Below, piece by piece: positions 52,921 through 61,560 of a stretch of DNA of 64,000 nucleotides (position 1 is the stretch's first letter; the number at the start of each line of letters is the position of its first letter). A program made the position numbers and the translations under genes. The notes beneath the pieces were generated by a model that was not told where the DNA came from, ran no database searches, and saw nothing but the letters and a program-made list of their open reading frames with translations. Location: positions 1 to 64,000 of the forward strand of contig PASP01000012.1 of NCBI GenBank assembly GCA_002712005.1, read 5' to 3'. The DNA is from Halobacteriovoraceae bacterium. Its GTDB lineage: Bacteria > Bdellovibrionota > Bacteriovoracia > Bacteriovoracales > Bacteriovoracaceae.

Positions 52921-53532
52921 GTGAGCAAGAAGAAGACAGCCCCAAAAACAGCAAAGAAAGCAGCAAAGAAAGCGACAAAGAAAAGTGTAAAGAAATCATC
53001 CAACAAAGCGAATCAAAAAAGCCCAAAATCAAAGGCCCGCAACCCCCAAGAACTCAAAGACTTCTCACTCGGAGAATCCCACACCGACTACCCCTCGGAA
53101 TATGCCCCCCAAGTGCTCGAGGCCTTTGACAATAAGAATCCCAACGATATCGCCTGGACCACCTTTGTCTGTACAGAATTTACCAGCTTATGCCCTAAAA
53201 CGGCCCAACCTGACTTTGCTCGAATTTTTATTAACTATATCGCCGATGAGAAAATGGTGGAATCTAAGTCTCTGAAGCTCTATCTCTTTAGCTTCAGAAA
53301 TCATGGAGACTTCCACGAAGATTGTGTACAGAAGATCTGTAACGACCTCTTCAAACTTATGAAGCCCAAGTATATTGAAGTTGTTGGGGAATTTACTCCT
53401 AGAGGAGGCATAGCCATTTACCCCTATAGCTCTCAGTCCAATTCCGAGAAGAAATTCAAAGAACTTCTTGAAAAACGAAGACTTAACTACGCACCAGGGG
53501 CTTATACCATGCCTCTATCTCGAGTTTATTAG
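52921..53532 (+). CDS. queF: NADPH-dependent 7-cyano-7-deazaguanine reductase with lysine-rich tail
   Basis: 203 residues from a GTG with GGAG about eight bases upstream. Reduces preQ0 to preQ1 in queuosine synthesis. Catalytic Cys91 and Asp98 in TSLCPKTAQPDF; the E(S)K-type motif VESKSLKLYL and FTPRGGIAIYPY are QueF signatures; unimodular (YkvM) size. Residues 1-42 are an extra tail of Lys, Ala, Thr and Ser (KKKTAPKTAKKAAKKATKK and so on) that resembles the one on PPK1 at 8.1 kb. No other queuosine gene is adjacent. tatA follows. Confidence 0.95.
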   Translation: MSKKKTAPKTAKKAAKKATKKSVKKSSNKANQKSPKSKARNPQELKDFSLGESHTDYPSEYAPQVLEAFDNKNPNDIAWTTFVCTEFTSLCPKTAQPDFARIFINYIADEKMVESKSLKLYLFSFRNHGDFHEDCVQKICNDLFKLMKPKYIEVVGEFTPRGGIAIYPYSSQSNSEKKFKELLEKRRLNYAPGAYTMPLSRVY

Positions 53533-53610
53533 GATCATATTTATAAGAACTTGGTATCTGGGCCTAGAGAAAGTAAAATAGGCTAAGATACCATTTAATA
53601 AGGATTGCAT

Positions 53611-53808
53611 ATGTTTGGTTTAGGAATGGGTGAAGCCCTTATACTTTTGGCCGTAGTTGTTCTTCTCTTTGGAGGAAAGAAACTTCCTGAATTGGGAAGC
53701 TCCATGGGTAAGGCCCTGACAAATTTTAAAAAGGGTATGAAAGAAGATGATTCTGATGCTGTTGCTAAGAAATCAGTAGAAGATCAGAATGATAAAGGTA
53801 ATGCCTAA
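53611..53808 (+). CDS. tatA: Sec-independent translocase subunit TatA
   Basis: 65 residues from the ATG at 53611 with AAGGA six bases upstream. Short N-terminal membrane helix (GEALILLAVVVLLFGGKKLPELG) with the FGGKKLPELG hinge, then an amphipathic helix and a polar tail. Forms the pore of the twin-arginine pathway in the inner membrane. tatC and tatB are not in the window. Converges with the receiver gene, 19 bases apart. Confidence 0.93.
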   Translation: MFGLGMGEALILLAVVVLLFGGKKLPELGSSMGKALTNFKKGMKEDDSDAVAKKSVEDQNDKGNA

Positions 53809-53827
53809 TTAAGAGATCGTCTTTTGA

Positions 53828-54202
53828 TCAGAGAGTTTTAAGATCCTCTCCAATTCGATCTATCAATTCAAATAAGTCGTAGGGCTTGGAGATTAAATCG
53901 GCTCCCCCCTCGGCTTTAAAATCATCACGATTTAAATCCAAATCTCCACTACATAAATAGAATAGAAAAGGTGACTTCGACTCTTTCTTAAGAGCTTGGA
54001 AAAGCTCGGCACCACATAGACCTGGCATATGATTATCGGAGAGAATGACATGAAAATGTTCGGATCGACATTTCTGAAGCGCTTCATCGCCACTTAAGGC
54101 CATCTTTACATCAAAGCCTTCTAATTCAAAGGATTCGGTTACAAGTTCTGCTAGATCAATTTCATCATCAACAACAAGAACTTTGCTTTCTGAAATGTTC
54201 AT
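53828..54202 (-). CDS. Single-domain response regulator
   Basis: 124 residues, a stand-alone CheY-like receiver: VLVVDDEIDLAELV (acidic pair), phospho-acceptor Asp56 in VILSDNHMPG, LYLCSGD with the Ser, and the conserved Lys in LISKPYDLFEL. There is no output domain and no adjacent kinase. Confidence 0.9.
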   Translation of the reverse strand: MNISESKVLVVDDEIDLAELVTESFELEGFDVKMALSGDEALQKCRSEHFHVILSDNHMPGLCGAELFQALKKESKSPFLFYLCSGDLDLNRDDFKAEGGADLISKPYDLFELIDRIGEDLKTL

Positions 54203-54267
54203 GAATTTCCCCCTAAAAGATAAATTATATTATAAACTCAGGGGAGAAAATACTAAAGAAAAATTGA

Positions 54268-54310
54268 GGACCTCAAATAAAGAGTGATTAATACTCTACT
54301 TTAGAGGTCC
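54268..54310 (-). terminator. Terminator of the rpsP-khpA transcript
   Basis: GGACCTC / GAGGTCC outer stem with an inner AGAGT / ACTCT stem; on the minus strand it is followed by CAATTTTTC. It starts 14 bases after the khpA stop. Confidence 0.6.
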
Positions 54311-54323
54311 GTGATATTGAAAT

Positions 54324-54563
54324 TTATTCGATGATTTCAAGAACTGAACGCTTCTTAAGCTTCGTTGAAGCTGCATTAAGAATTGTTCTAAGGGCTTGAG
54401 CGGTACGGCCTTTTTTACCGATCACTTTACCTAAGTCTGTTTTATCAACTTTTAATTCAATAACTGTGGTCTGCTCACCTACAATCTCGTTAACTTCAAC
54501 TTCTTCAGGCATATCAACAAGGTGCTTGCTTACATATTCCATTAAGTCTTTTAATTCACTCAT
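54324..54563 (-). CDS. khpA: KH-domain RNA-binding protein
   Basis: 79 residues, one KH domain with the signature VDKTDLGKVIGKKGRTAQAL (GxxG loop GKKG). KhpA proteins pair with KhpB and bind many small RNAs and mRNAs. Downstream of rpsP by 79 bases, as is usual, but rimM, trmD and rplS do not follow. Confidence 0.92.
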   Translation of the reverse strand: MSELKDLMEYVSKHLVDMPEEVEVNEIVGEQTTVIELKVDKTDLGKVIGKKGRTAQALRTILNAASTKLKKRSVLEIIE

Positions 54564-54642
54564 AACACTCTCACAAAGAAATAATTAACGTTCAGCTGGA
54601 TATAATCCAGCTGCCCTCATCACAAATTAGAAAATCTAAAGA

Positions 54643-54891
54643 TTATAATTCTACTTTAGCTTTCTTAAGTAATGTTCTTACAGTGTCACTAAGTACAGCG
54701 CCTTTATCAAGCCATGCTTTGATGTTCTCGGCTTTTACACCATTAAGAACAGCATCACCTTCAGCTTGAGGGTTGTATTGCCCTAGTCTTTCAAGAAAAC
54801 GACCGTTACGAGCATTTCTTTTGTCCGCAGCAACGATTGTATAAACAGGACTGTGCGTTCTACCACCGCGTTGGAGTCTGATAACTACCAT
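54643..54891 (-). CDS. rpsP: 30S ribosomal protein S16
   Basis: 82 residues. MVVIRLQRGGRTHSPVYTIV and GRFLERLGQYNPQ are S16 signatures; normal length. GGAG lies six bases before the ATG. Upstream, instead of directly following ffh, there is a rightward small gene. Confidence 0.97.
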   Translation of the reverse strand: MVVIRLQRGGRTHSPVYTIVAADKRNARNGRFLERLGQYNPQAEGDAVLNGVKAENIKAWLDKGAVLSDTVRTLLKKAKVEL

Positions 54892-55026
54892 GAACTTCTC
54901 CTACAAATTGGTCCAATATATTGTTAGGGGAAGAAAGTAAGAGAATTTAAGGCATAAGTCAACAAAAACGCGTAGAAAATACAGGATAATCTACAAATCA
55001 ATTCAAGTTTACGTTACAATAAGAGT

Positions 55027-55314
55027 ATGAAATTACGTCTCTGGATATTTACTCTCACCTTAATGAGCTCAGGGGCTTTTGGAGCACAGAAAGTTGTGCT
55101 TTCTCAAAGGGCTGCCCCAGGCTTAAAAATGTCTTATCCCAATACGGCCCTAATAGAGAGTATTGTTCGCCAAAAAATTAGCACTAGAGCAGATACAGAT
55201 AAAATTATTATTAAGATGAAATGTTATAAGAGATGGAATGTGAGAGGCCGTGATAATACCAAGGCCTATCAATGTGAACCTATCGAGATAGAGGCCGATG
55301 TCCCCGACCTCTAA
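55027..55314 (+). CDS. Small exported protein of unknown function
   Basis: 95 residues with a signal peptide (about 1-19, ending SSGAFGA before QKVVLS). The mature part has two Cys (KMKCYKRWNVRG, AYQCEPIEIE), which may form a disulfide. It points rightward between ffh and rpsP, which point leftward. No family recognised. The frame, signal and Cys pair are the only support. Confidence 0.65.
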   Translation: MKLRLWIFTLTLMSSGAFGAQKVVLSQRAAPGLKMSYPNTALIESIVRQKISTRADTDKIIIKMKCYKRWNVRGRDNTKAYQCEPIEIEADVPDL

Positions 55315-55365
55315 GAACCTATTGTAATCGACAAAGAAACAAACTAGGTTGAAGTTGAAAAAGAC

Positions 55366-55860
55366 CTAGAAGAAGCCTCCCCCCCATGGTCCCTTTTTCT
55401 TTCCTTTCTTATTTTTCTTTGGCTTTCCAAGTCCAGGCATTCCCCCTTGCTGTCTAAAGCCAGGTTGTCCACCCATTCCAGGCATACCAGGCATTCCCGG
55501 CATTCCCCCTTTCATCATTTGCATCATTCCACCCATCATTTTTTCCATCTGGCGAAACTTTGCGAGAAAGTCTTGTACGGCCTTCACATCACTTCCCGAA
55601 CCTTTTGCAATCCGTTCGATGCGAGACTCTTTGATGACTTTATAATTTTGGCGCTCTTGCTTAGTCATGGAGTCGATGATCACTCTCATCTTCTTCATTT
55701 CATCCTCAGCCGGGCTTAGATCACCCATCTGACGTAAAGCTCCTCCCATTCCTGGAATCATTTTCAGGATAGAGCCCATAGAACCTAAATTCTTAATCAT
55801 ATCCATTTGTTTCATGAAGTCTTCAACCGTAAACTGGCCTTTCTCCATTCGTTTCATCAT
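55366..55860 (-). CDS. ffh: Signal recognition particle protein, C-terminal M domain (frameshifted part)
   Basis: 164 residues in the -1 frame relative to the upstream part. GQFTVEDFMKQMDMIKNLG, LKMIPGMGGALRQMG and the SRP-RNA-binding region SRIERIAKGSGSDVKAV are the Ffh M domain. The tail is rich in Met, Gly and Pro and ends in a basic and Gly-rich segment. In intact Ffh this continues directly from the G domain; here a single missing base near 55922-55923 separates them. The stop of the first part and the ATG of this one overlap as ATGA, so restart translation is also possible. Confidence 0.85.
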   Translation of the reverse strand: MMKRMEKGQFTVEDFMKQMDMIKNLGSMGSILKMIPGMGGALRQMGDLSPAEDEMKKMRVIIDSMTKQERQNYKVIKESRIERIAKGSGSDVKAVQDFLAKFRQMEKMMGGMMQMMKGGMPGMPGMPGMGGQPGFRQQGGMPGLGKPKKNKKGKKKGPWGGGFF

Positions 55861-56819
55861 GGATTCCGCTTCATTTTGGTCGATAGCATCTTCTGCTTTT
55901 TCAACAAGAGAGACGACATCTCCATATCAAGAATTCTTCCGGCCAAGCGATCGGGATGAAAGAGTTCAAGATCCTTCATCTTCTCACCAGTAGAAATATA
56001 TTTAATAGGTACACCCGTCACGTGGCGAATTGAAAGGGCAGCACCCCCACGGGCATCAGAGTCCATCTTGGAGAGAACAATCCCCGTTAGCCCCATGGCC
56101 TCATGGAAACTCTTGGCCACATTGACTGCTTCTTGACCGGTCATTGCATCGGCTACCATCAGAACTTCTGGATTATGAGGGGGAACCGCTTCTTTAACTT
56201 CCTTTAACTCACCCATCAGCTCTTCATCAACATGGAGACGTCCGGCAGTATCGATAATCACCACATCTTTATGTTGTTCTTTAGCTGCTTGAATCCCCGC
56301 TAAGGCAATATCCTTAGGGTGCATAGACAAGTCACTATCGAAATAGTCCATATCCATACTCTTGGCCAACGTGATCAACTGATCCTTAGCGGCAGGACGA
56401 AAGGTATCACAGGGAACGAGAAGGATATTTTTCTTTTTCTTATTCTTTAAATGAAGAGAGAGCTTTCCGGAGAAAGTCGTCTTTCCCTGACCATTCAGTC
56501 CAACCACTAATACGGGCACAGGACCTGGTCTTTCCAGATCGACTTCTTCATTTTCTTTGCCCATCACTGCGGCCAATTCATCGTGAACAATTTTAATAAA
56601 TTGCTGTTCAGGATCTACACCGCGAAGAACCTTTTCTCCTAAGGCCTCTTCTTTCACTTTGGCGATAAAGGATTTAACAACTTTAAAATTAACATCCGCT
56701 TCCAAAAGCGCTGTTCTCACTTCTTTAAGGGCAGATTCAATATTAGATTCTGAAATCTTTCCCTTTCCTTGTAAGTGTTTAAAAGCATCTGAGAATTTTT
56801 CACTCAAATTATCGAACAT
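55857..56819 (-). CDS. ffh: Signal recognition particle protein, N and G domains (frameshifted part)
   Basis: 320 residues. NG GTPase of SRP54: VVGLNGQGKTTFSG (P-loop), PCDTFRPAAKDQL, DTAGRLHVDEELM and SKMDSDARGGAAL. Binds the receptor FtsY and drives co-translational targeting. After GRILDM the frame shifts to SSLLLKKQKMLSTKMKRN and stops; re-reading one base earlier gives the expected GDVVSLVEKAEDAIDQNEAES leading into the M domain. ffh is essential in most bacteria, so a sequencing or assembly error is the simplest explanation. Confidence 0.9.
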   Translation of the reverse strand: MFDNLSEKFSDAFKHLQGKGKISESNIESALKEVRTALLEADVNFKVVKSFIAKVKEEALGEKVLRGVDPEQQFIKIVHDELAAVMGKENEEVDLERPGPVPVLVVGLNGQGKTTFSGKLSLHLKNKKKKNILLVPCDTFRPAAKDQLITLAKSMDMDYFDSDLSMHPKDIALAGIQAAKEQHKDVVIIDTAGRLHVDEELMGELKEVKEAVPPHNPEVLMVADAMTGQEAVNVAKSFHEAMGLTGIVLSKMDSDARGGAALSIRHVTGVPIKYISTGEKMKDLELFHPDRLAGRILDMEMSSLLLKKQKMLSTKMKRNP

Positions 56820-57000
56820 AGTTTCACCTTAATTTATTGAGTTAAGCATCATTAGTATAGAATTCGCATAACCATAGCAATCTTTTCCTTCTTCGTACAC
56901 CTTGGAAGCTTCTCTCACCTAAGTCCTCCTATGAAGAAATGATCTTCTCCCTATTTTCACTATTGACCAATATAGCTGCTTTTTGGCAAGATGGCGCACT

Positions 57001-58122
57001 ATGACGAATCGAGATAACCAACACCTTATAGAGACCCAAGGGCCGTTTTCCCCTCAGCTTCAGGCAAAAGTGGATGCCTTAAAGGCCAAGCGCCAAGGTA
57101 TGAGTCTGGGCTCCGTTCAATTTGACTCTCCTCTACTCTTAGCCCCTATGTCGGCCATATGTAACTTTCCTTTTCGCCTTTTAATGGAAGATCTGGGAGC
57201 TGGTGGGACAGTTAGTGAACTTATCTCATGCCATGGGATTAATTATAAGAATGAAAAAACTCGTCAAATGCTAAGAATTCACCCCAGAGAAAAGAATGTA
57301 GGAATTCAGCTCTTTGGTGAAGATGAAGTGGCCATGAGTGAGGCCGCTAAAGTAGCAGAAGAATTTGGTCCAAAGTTTATTGATATCAATATGGGCTGCC
57401 CTGTAAGAAAAGTAGTTTCTAAAGGCGGTGGTTCGGCCCTCATGAAAGATCCATCTAAACTTGGAAGCTTCTTTGCTCTTATGAAGAAGTCTATTCAAGT
57501 CCCTTTGACCATCAAAATTAGAACGGGTTGGGATGCTGATTCTATCAATGCCCAAGAAATTGTCCATATCGCTCACAATGAAGGAGTTGAGTTTGTCGCC
57601 ATTCATGGGAGGACTCGGACTCAAGCTTATAAAGGTAAAGCAGATTGGGAACTTTTAGAAAGGGTGGCCGTCGACTCTCCTCTTCCCATTATAGGAAATG
57701 GAGATTTACACTCACCTGTTCTCACAAAAAGAAGAATGGAAGAAACTGAGTGCAGTGCTCTCATGCTCGGTAGAGGGCCTCTACGCGATCCTTTTATCTT
57801 TCTAACAAGCTACTTAGAGGATCCCTCTCAATCGCCTTTTGGTCCACAAGACTTCAAAGAAATTGTTAAAGTCTATTACGACTACGTCAGAGAATATACT
57901 GATATGGAAAGATCCCATCTTATTCAAATGAGAAAAATGATCGTTTGGTTTGTAGCGGGCTTTTCTAAAGTTGCCGAGTTTCGAGGAAATATGTTCAAGG
58001 CCCAAACCATTGAGGAAGTCTTTAGACTTTCTGATGAGTTCTTTGACGAACTTGATGCTCGCGGAAAATTTTCAAAACGAATTGATCTAGAAAAGCCATT
58101 TATGATGGGAGGCCACGGTTAA
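57001..58122 (+). CDS. dus: tRNA-dihydrouridine synthase
   Basis: 373 residues from the ATG at 57001 (the in-frame TTG at 56983 is less likely). FMN-binding TIM barrel: LLLAPMSAICNFPFRLL, GIQLFGEDE, DINMGCPVRKVVSKGG with the catalytic Cys133, IHGRTRTQAYKG and IIGNGDL. Reduces uridine in the tRNA D-loop; DusB-like, but the subfamily is not firm. Stop-to-stop distance to the convergent pilin-like gene is only three bases. Confidence 0.94.
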   Translation: MTNRDNQHLIETQGPFSPQLQAKVDALKAKRQGMSLGSVQFDSPLLLAPMSAICNFPFRLLMEDLGAGGTVSELISCHGINYKNEKTRQMLRIHPREKNVGIQLFGEDEVAMSEAAKVAEEFGPKFIDINMGCPVRKVVSKGGGSALMKDPSKLGSFFALMKKSIQVPLTIKIRTGWDADSINAQEIVHIAHNEGVEFVAIHGRTRTQAYKGKADWELLERVAVDSPLPIIGNGDLHSPVLTKRRMEETECSALMLGRGPLRDPFIFLTSYLEDPSQSPFGPQDFKEIVKVYYDYVREYTDMERSHLIQMRKMIVWFVAGFSKVAEFRGNMFKAQTIEEVFRLSDEFFDELDARGKFSKRIDLEKPFMMGGHG

Positions 58123-58125
58123 TCT

Positions 58126-58851
58126 CTAATCGCCAAAGTCGAGATTCTTCATGGCCTCATTTGATTTCTGTAAATTCTTAATCGACTTTTGCAGCTCGAG
58201 TAATGCCGGGTTGGATTCGATAGTTTTCCTAATCACTTCATGTTTCTGTTTCGTCTTTTCATCCATTTCATCTGTATTACTTACCGAACCAGTTACCACT
58301 TGGTGAACGTCTTCAGTTTTTATATTGTGACTAGGAGTCCCTCCAGCAAAAGAATTAGAGTTACATGCAGAAATTTTTCCAGCATCGTCGAGATAGACCA
58401 TAAGATCAATCTTCTTCTTAATTAAATCCGCTCCAAAACTTTTCTTATTCTTTTTTAGAGTGACCATCAGAGTAAGATTCCCTGTTTTCTTATCTTCAGA
58501 ATCGTAGAAGAATTCAGAGTCTTTAATAGATTCTAAAGAGAAAAATCGATTTCCATAGAGTTCACCTTTTTCAAAAAGGACTCTACCATTGGGAGCTAGA
58601 AATTGATCAATTTCAAAAGGCTCTTCCGATACCACAGATTTTCCGACTAAATTCTTTTCACAATAATCAGCGCGCGATAGAAAACCATTGAGCTTTTGCA
58701 TGAAAGTATTGATTTCACCATCCATAGAAATTTTATTTTGATTCATTTGCTGATTCTCTTGCATCTTCAACATGAAAAGGGAGAGAACGCCCATGAGGCC
58801 CGCGGCAATGACAACTTGAACTAAAGAAAATCCTTCTTCTCTTCTGTACAT
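58126..58851 (-). CDS. Type IV pilin-like / pseudopilin protein
   Basis: 241 residues from the ATG at 58851 with AGGAG seven bases upstream. A short leader (MYRREEG) precedes FSLVQVVIAAGLMGVLSL, a prepilin cleavage site (Gly|Phe) and hydrophobic helix; the usual Glu5 is replaced by Gln. The body is large for a major pilin and has Cys residues (DYCEKNL, KISACNSN), closer to minor pilins or pseudopilins. It is divergent from a large exported protein gene; a shared surface apparatus is inferred. Confidence 0.8.
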   Translation of the reverse strand: MYRREEGFSLVQVVIAAGLMGVLSLFMLKMQENQQMNQNKISMDGEINTFMQKLNGFLSRADYCEKNLVGKSVVSEEPFEIDQFLAPNGRVLFEKGELYGNRFFSLESIKDSEFFYDSEDKKTGNLTLMVTLKKNKKSFGADLIKKKIDLMVYLDDAGKISACNSNSFAGGTPSHNIKTEDVHQVVTGSVSNTDEMDEKTKQKHEVIRKTIESNPALLELQKSIKNLQKSNEAMKNLDFGD

Positions 58852-59079
58852 TCTATAACTCCTAACTCTCAAACCTCGTAAATTGCCTCTTTTTTGAGGC
58901 ACACTAACTAGGGAGTCTGCTCACCTTCTCCCCTTCTTCAATCACCATCAACTCCCTAATTTTATTCAACTCATAAAACAAACTCGTTGATGCCCCCTCT
59001 AAACCAAGTAAAACACTCAAGAAATTCCTTCATAATACCGATAGAGAAGTTAAAGCGAATTTATGTGCCGTGGTGATAC

Positions 59080-61335
59080 ATGTTTAATAGTAATAGAGGA
59101 TCAAAAATTTCTAAAGGTTTAAAAGAAATAGTATTTATTTCTGCCTTTTATTCGCTCCTTTTTTGCTCATGGGCCAGCGCAGATGATTCCCTCAGTGATA
59201 AATCCAGTTGTGAAATCTCCCACGAACAAATCCAAAGTGTTCAATTTAAAATCTTCGAAATGAAAGAACCTGGTGGAGAAGAAACCTATCTAGACCTTCT
59301 TAAAGAAAGAGATGTACTCAACTCTAAAAAAGTAATGATTGAGACCCTTATCTCCCTTTGGGATAAGTATAATAACTATTTAAGGGCTAATCACAATTTC
59401 GCAGGAATGTCTCAAAATGCGAGAAATAGCGTACAAGGTCTTTTGGATTTACGTAGTCTCATAGCCAATAATGAACAATCGGTTCAAAAGTACCAACTTG
59501 TTTCTGACGTCTTTAGCTCTAACGATCCTGAAGAAGTAAAAGGAAATAATGCTGAAGAAAATTTCAATCTTCTCAAAAATAAGCTGATGAATAATTGCCA
59601 AGCTGGTCAGTCTCATCTGATGTATTGTGAGATAGCAAGAAAGGCCAGCGAAGATGGAATTGATATTTGGTCCAATATACAAGCAGGCTCTCCCCCTCCG
59701 GGCAATGCCAGTGGACGTGAGGTCATGCTCCATAAGTTTATTGAAGTTTCAAGTACGGCCCTAGGAAATGAGAATTTTGGATGGTTTCGAAATCTCTCCT
59801 CTATGTTTGTCGATAATGAAGAACTTCGCTATGACCTAGTTGGCAATGGTGATCTTAGTCAAAGTGTTTTGGCCACGATCGATCAAATCACGGCCACCTG
59901 TCGTGAACAGGCCCTTCTCACAGAAAGTCGGGTCAATTGTATGTCCCAAGATTTAACGGAAATCGCTCCACAGGGCTCAAGCTTTGATTATGTATCTCAT
60001 ATTCAAAGTCACCTCGGATCCCAAGTGAGAACTCCCCAAGACCTTATTGATAAGTATCTCGAAAATGTGAATCGCATATCCCATGCTCACGAAGAAATTG
60101 CTGGAGGAACAATAGATAAGTTCGCAAACTTAGCAGAGCAAAGAAACTTAATCGTTTCTAATCTAGCAGTTGCCGATGGACTCCTCTCTCAAAGTGCACA
60201 CGCCTCCAAGGAGAATCTGAGAAATCAAGCCGCTATCGAAGCGGTGAAGATGGGAAGTCACTTTAGTACATTAAAAAAATCAGATCGCCTCTACCGAACT
60301 TATAAGAACTCGGAAACTTCGAGCCGTAGTATTGCTCAGATGGCCAATGACGAGCTTAAAGATATTCTCAATCACTTTTCAGATGGGGATAGTTCATTAA
60401 ATGATATGTTCTTCAATGCAAGTACAGGAAACGATAATGGAGAGACAACTCTAGGAATTCATCCTGAAAAACTAGAGGCCTTTTTTAGAAATAATACTCT
60501 CACTAAGGAAAAATTAAACTCTCTTCTCAAAAATGGTTTCAGTGGTAATCGTAGTCTTGATGATGAAATAGCCGCAATTGATCGTAGGCTTGAGTCTTTC
60601 AATCAAAATCCTGAGTTTGAACTTCTTGAAGGCATAAAGAGTTTTGCTTGGAAACAGGCCATGGAAAATTGTAAAGGTGACTCTCAATTTAATATTAGGG
60701 AAATCGATAATTCACAATGTATTACGGATGAGAACTTCTCCCCTGTAGATAACCTCTTAGAGATGGGCAACCAGCTTGTGGGTTATCAAAATAACCAACA
60801 AGAGGAATTAAACCTCAATACTCTCTATGATAATTGTCAGAGCCTTAGAGAAGATCAACTTGAACTCTATAGCTCTCAATATGCAAAAGTTTGTAATGAA
60901 ATTCGAGTTAAAAGAAGAGAGGTTGCACGAGCTGAAGAGTACTACTCTGATCGCGCAAGAAGAGAGAGATTTAGAAATAACAGACGCTATGATAGCGATG
61001 GTGAAAATGTTGTCTCCCAATATCGAAGTAAGTCTTGGGCAGAGCTCTTACCGGGGGCCATTCAACATGCTATGCCTGCCGGAATGAGACTCGGCCAAAC
61101 TTGGGCCAATACCTATGGAATAAAGTCTCAGATGTTGGGATATACCACTTATGCTAAACAACGTTATCGCTATCTCGAGCAACAATATAATCAAGGGGTA
61201 TCCATTTGTAATACCACCATGAGCTGCTACTTCAATTCCCAATATCAGGCCTTCCTCCCTACCTATGGAGGAGGAGTTAATAGTTTTGGTACTGGAGCTT
61301 TTTCTTCCAATACTACAACCTTCTTCGCCCAATAA
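59080..61335 (+). CDS. Large exported helical protein of unknown function
   Basis: 751 residues with a signal peptide (about 1-34, hydrophobic IVFISAFYSLLFCSWASA). The mature part is mostly helical with several conserved-looking Cys (SSCEISHE, NNCQAGQSHLMYCEIA, CREQALL, SRVNCMSQD, MENCKGDS, SQCITDE, DNCQSLRE, ICNTTMSCYFN), suggesting disulfides in the periplasm or outside. The C-terminus is rich in Tyr, Gln and Gly. No family recognised. It lies between the pilin-like gene and the long lipoprotein gene, so it may belong to the same surface system. Confidence 0.75.
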   Translation: MFNSNRGSKISKGLKEIVFISAFYSLLFCSWASADDSLSDKSSCEISHEQIQSVQFKIFEMKEPGGEETYLDLLKERDVLNSKKVMIETLISLWDKYNNYLRANHNFAGMSQNARNSVQGLLDLRSLIANNEQSVQKYQLVSDVFSSNDPEEVKGNNAEENFNLLKNKLMNNCQAGQSHLMYCEIARKASEDGIDIWSNIQAGSPPPGNASGREVMLHKFIEVSSTALGNENFGWFRNLSSMFVDNEELRYDLVGNGDLSQSVLATIDQITATCREQALLTESRVNCMSQDLTEIAPQGSSFDYVSHIQSHLGSQVRTPQDLIDKYLENVNRISHAHEEIAGGTIDKFANLAEQRNLIVSNLAVADGLLSQSAHASKENLRNQAAIEAVKMGSHFSTLKKSDRLYRTYKNSETSSRSIAQMANDELKDILNHFSDGDSSLNDMFFNASTGNDNGETTLGIHPEKLEAFFRNNTLTKEKLNSLLKNGFSGNRSLDDEIAAIDRRLESFNQNPEFELLEGIKSFAWKQAMENCKGDSQFNIREIDNSQCITDENFSPVDNLLEMGNQLVGYQNNQQEELNLNTLYDNCQSLREDQLELYSSQYAKVCNEIRVKRREVARAEEYYSDRARRERFRNNRRYDSDGENVVSQYRSKSWAELLPGAIQHAMPAGMRLGQTWANTYGIKSQMLGYTTYAKQRYRYLEQQYNQGVSICNTTMSCYFNSQYQAFLPTYGGGVNSFGTGAFSSNTTTFFAQ

Positions 61336-61560
61336 GCGCCCCTTCTTCCTCTGAGCGGCATCTTCTGCCCACCTAAGTTTGCACTCTTTAACGTGAATAA
61401 GTTATTGAAATTCCTCTAACTTACCGTAACTTCTAGCTACGTGAATCCAGGGAGGAAAACTGGCCTAAAATAAGCTTAACTCCCTTTAAATAAAGGAAAT
61501 CTTTAACCGATAAGACTTACTGAAAAGGCCCAGAAGAACAAGGAAGGATTCGCCTCACTC

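Noticed and set aside
55915-55930. Programmed ribosomal frameshift in ffh
   Set aside because: A -1 shift would restore the frame, but no slippery heptamer (X XXY YYZ) is present, so an indel is the better explanation.
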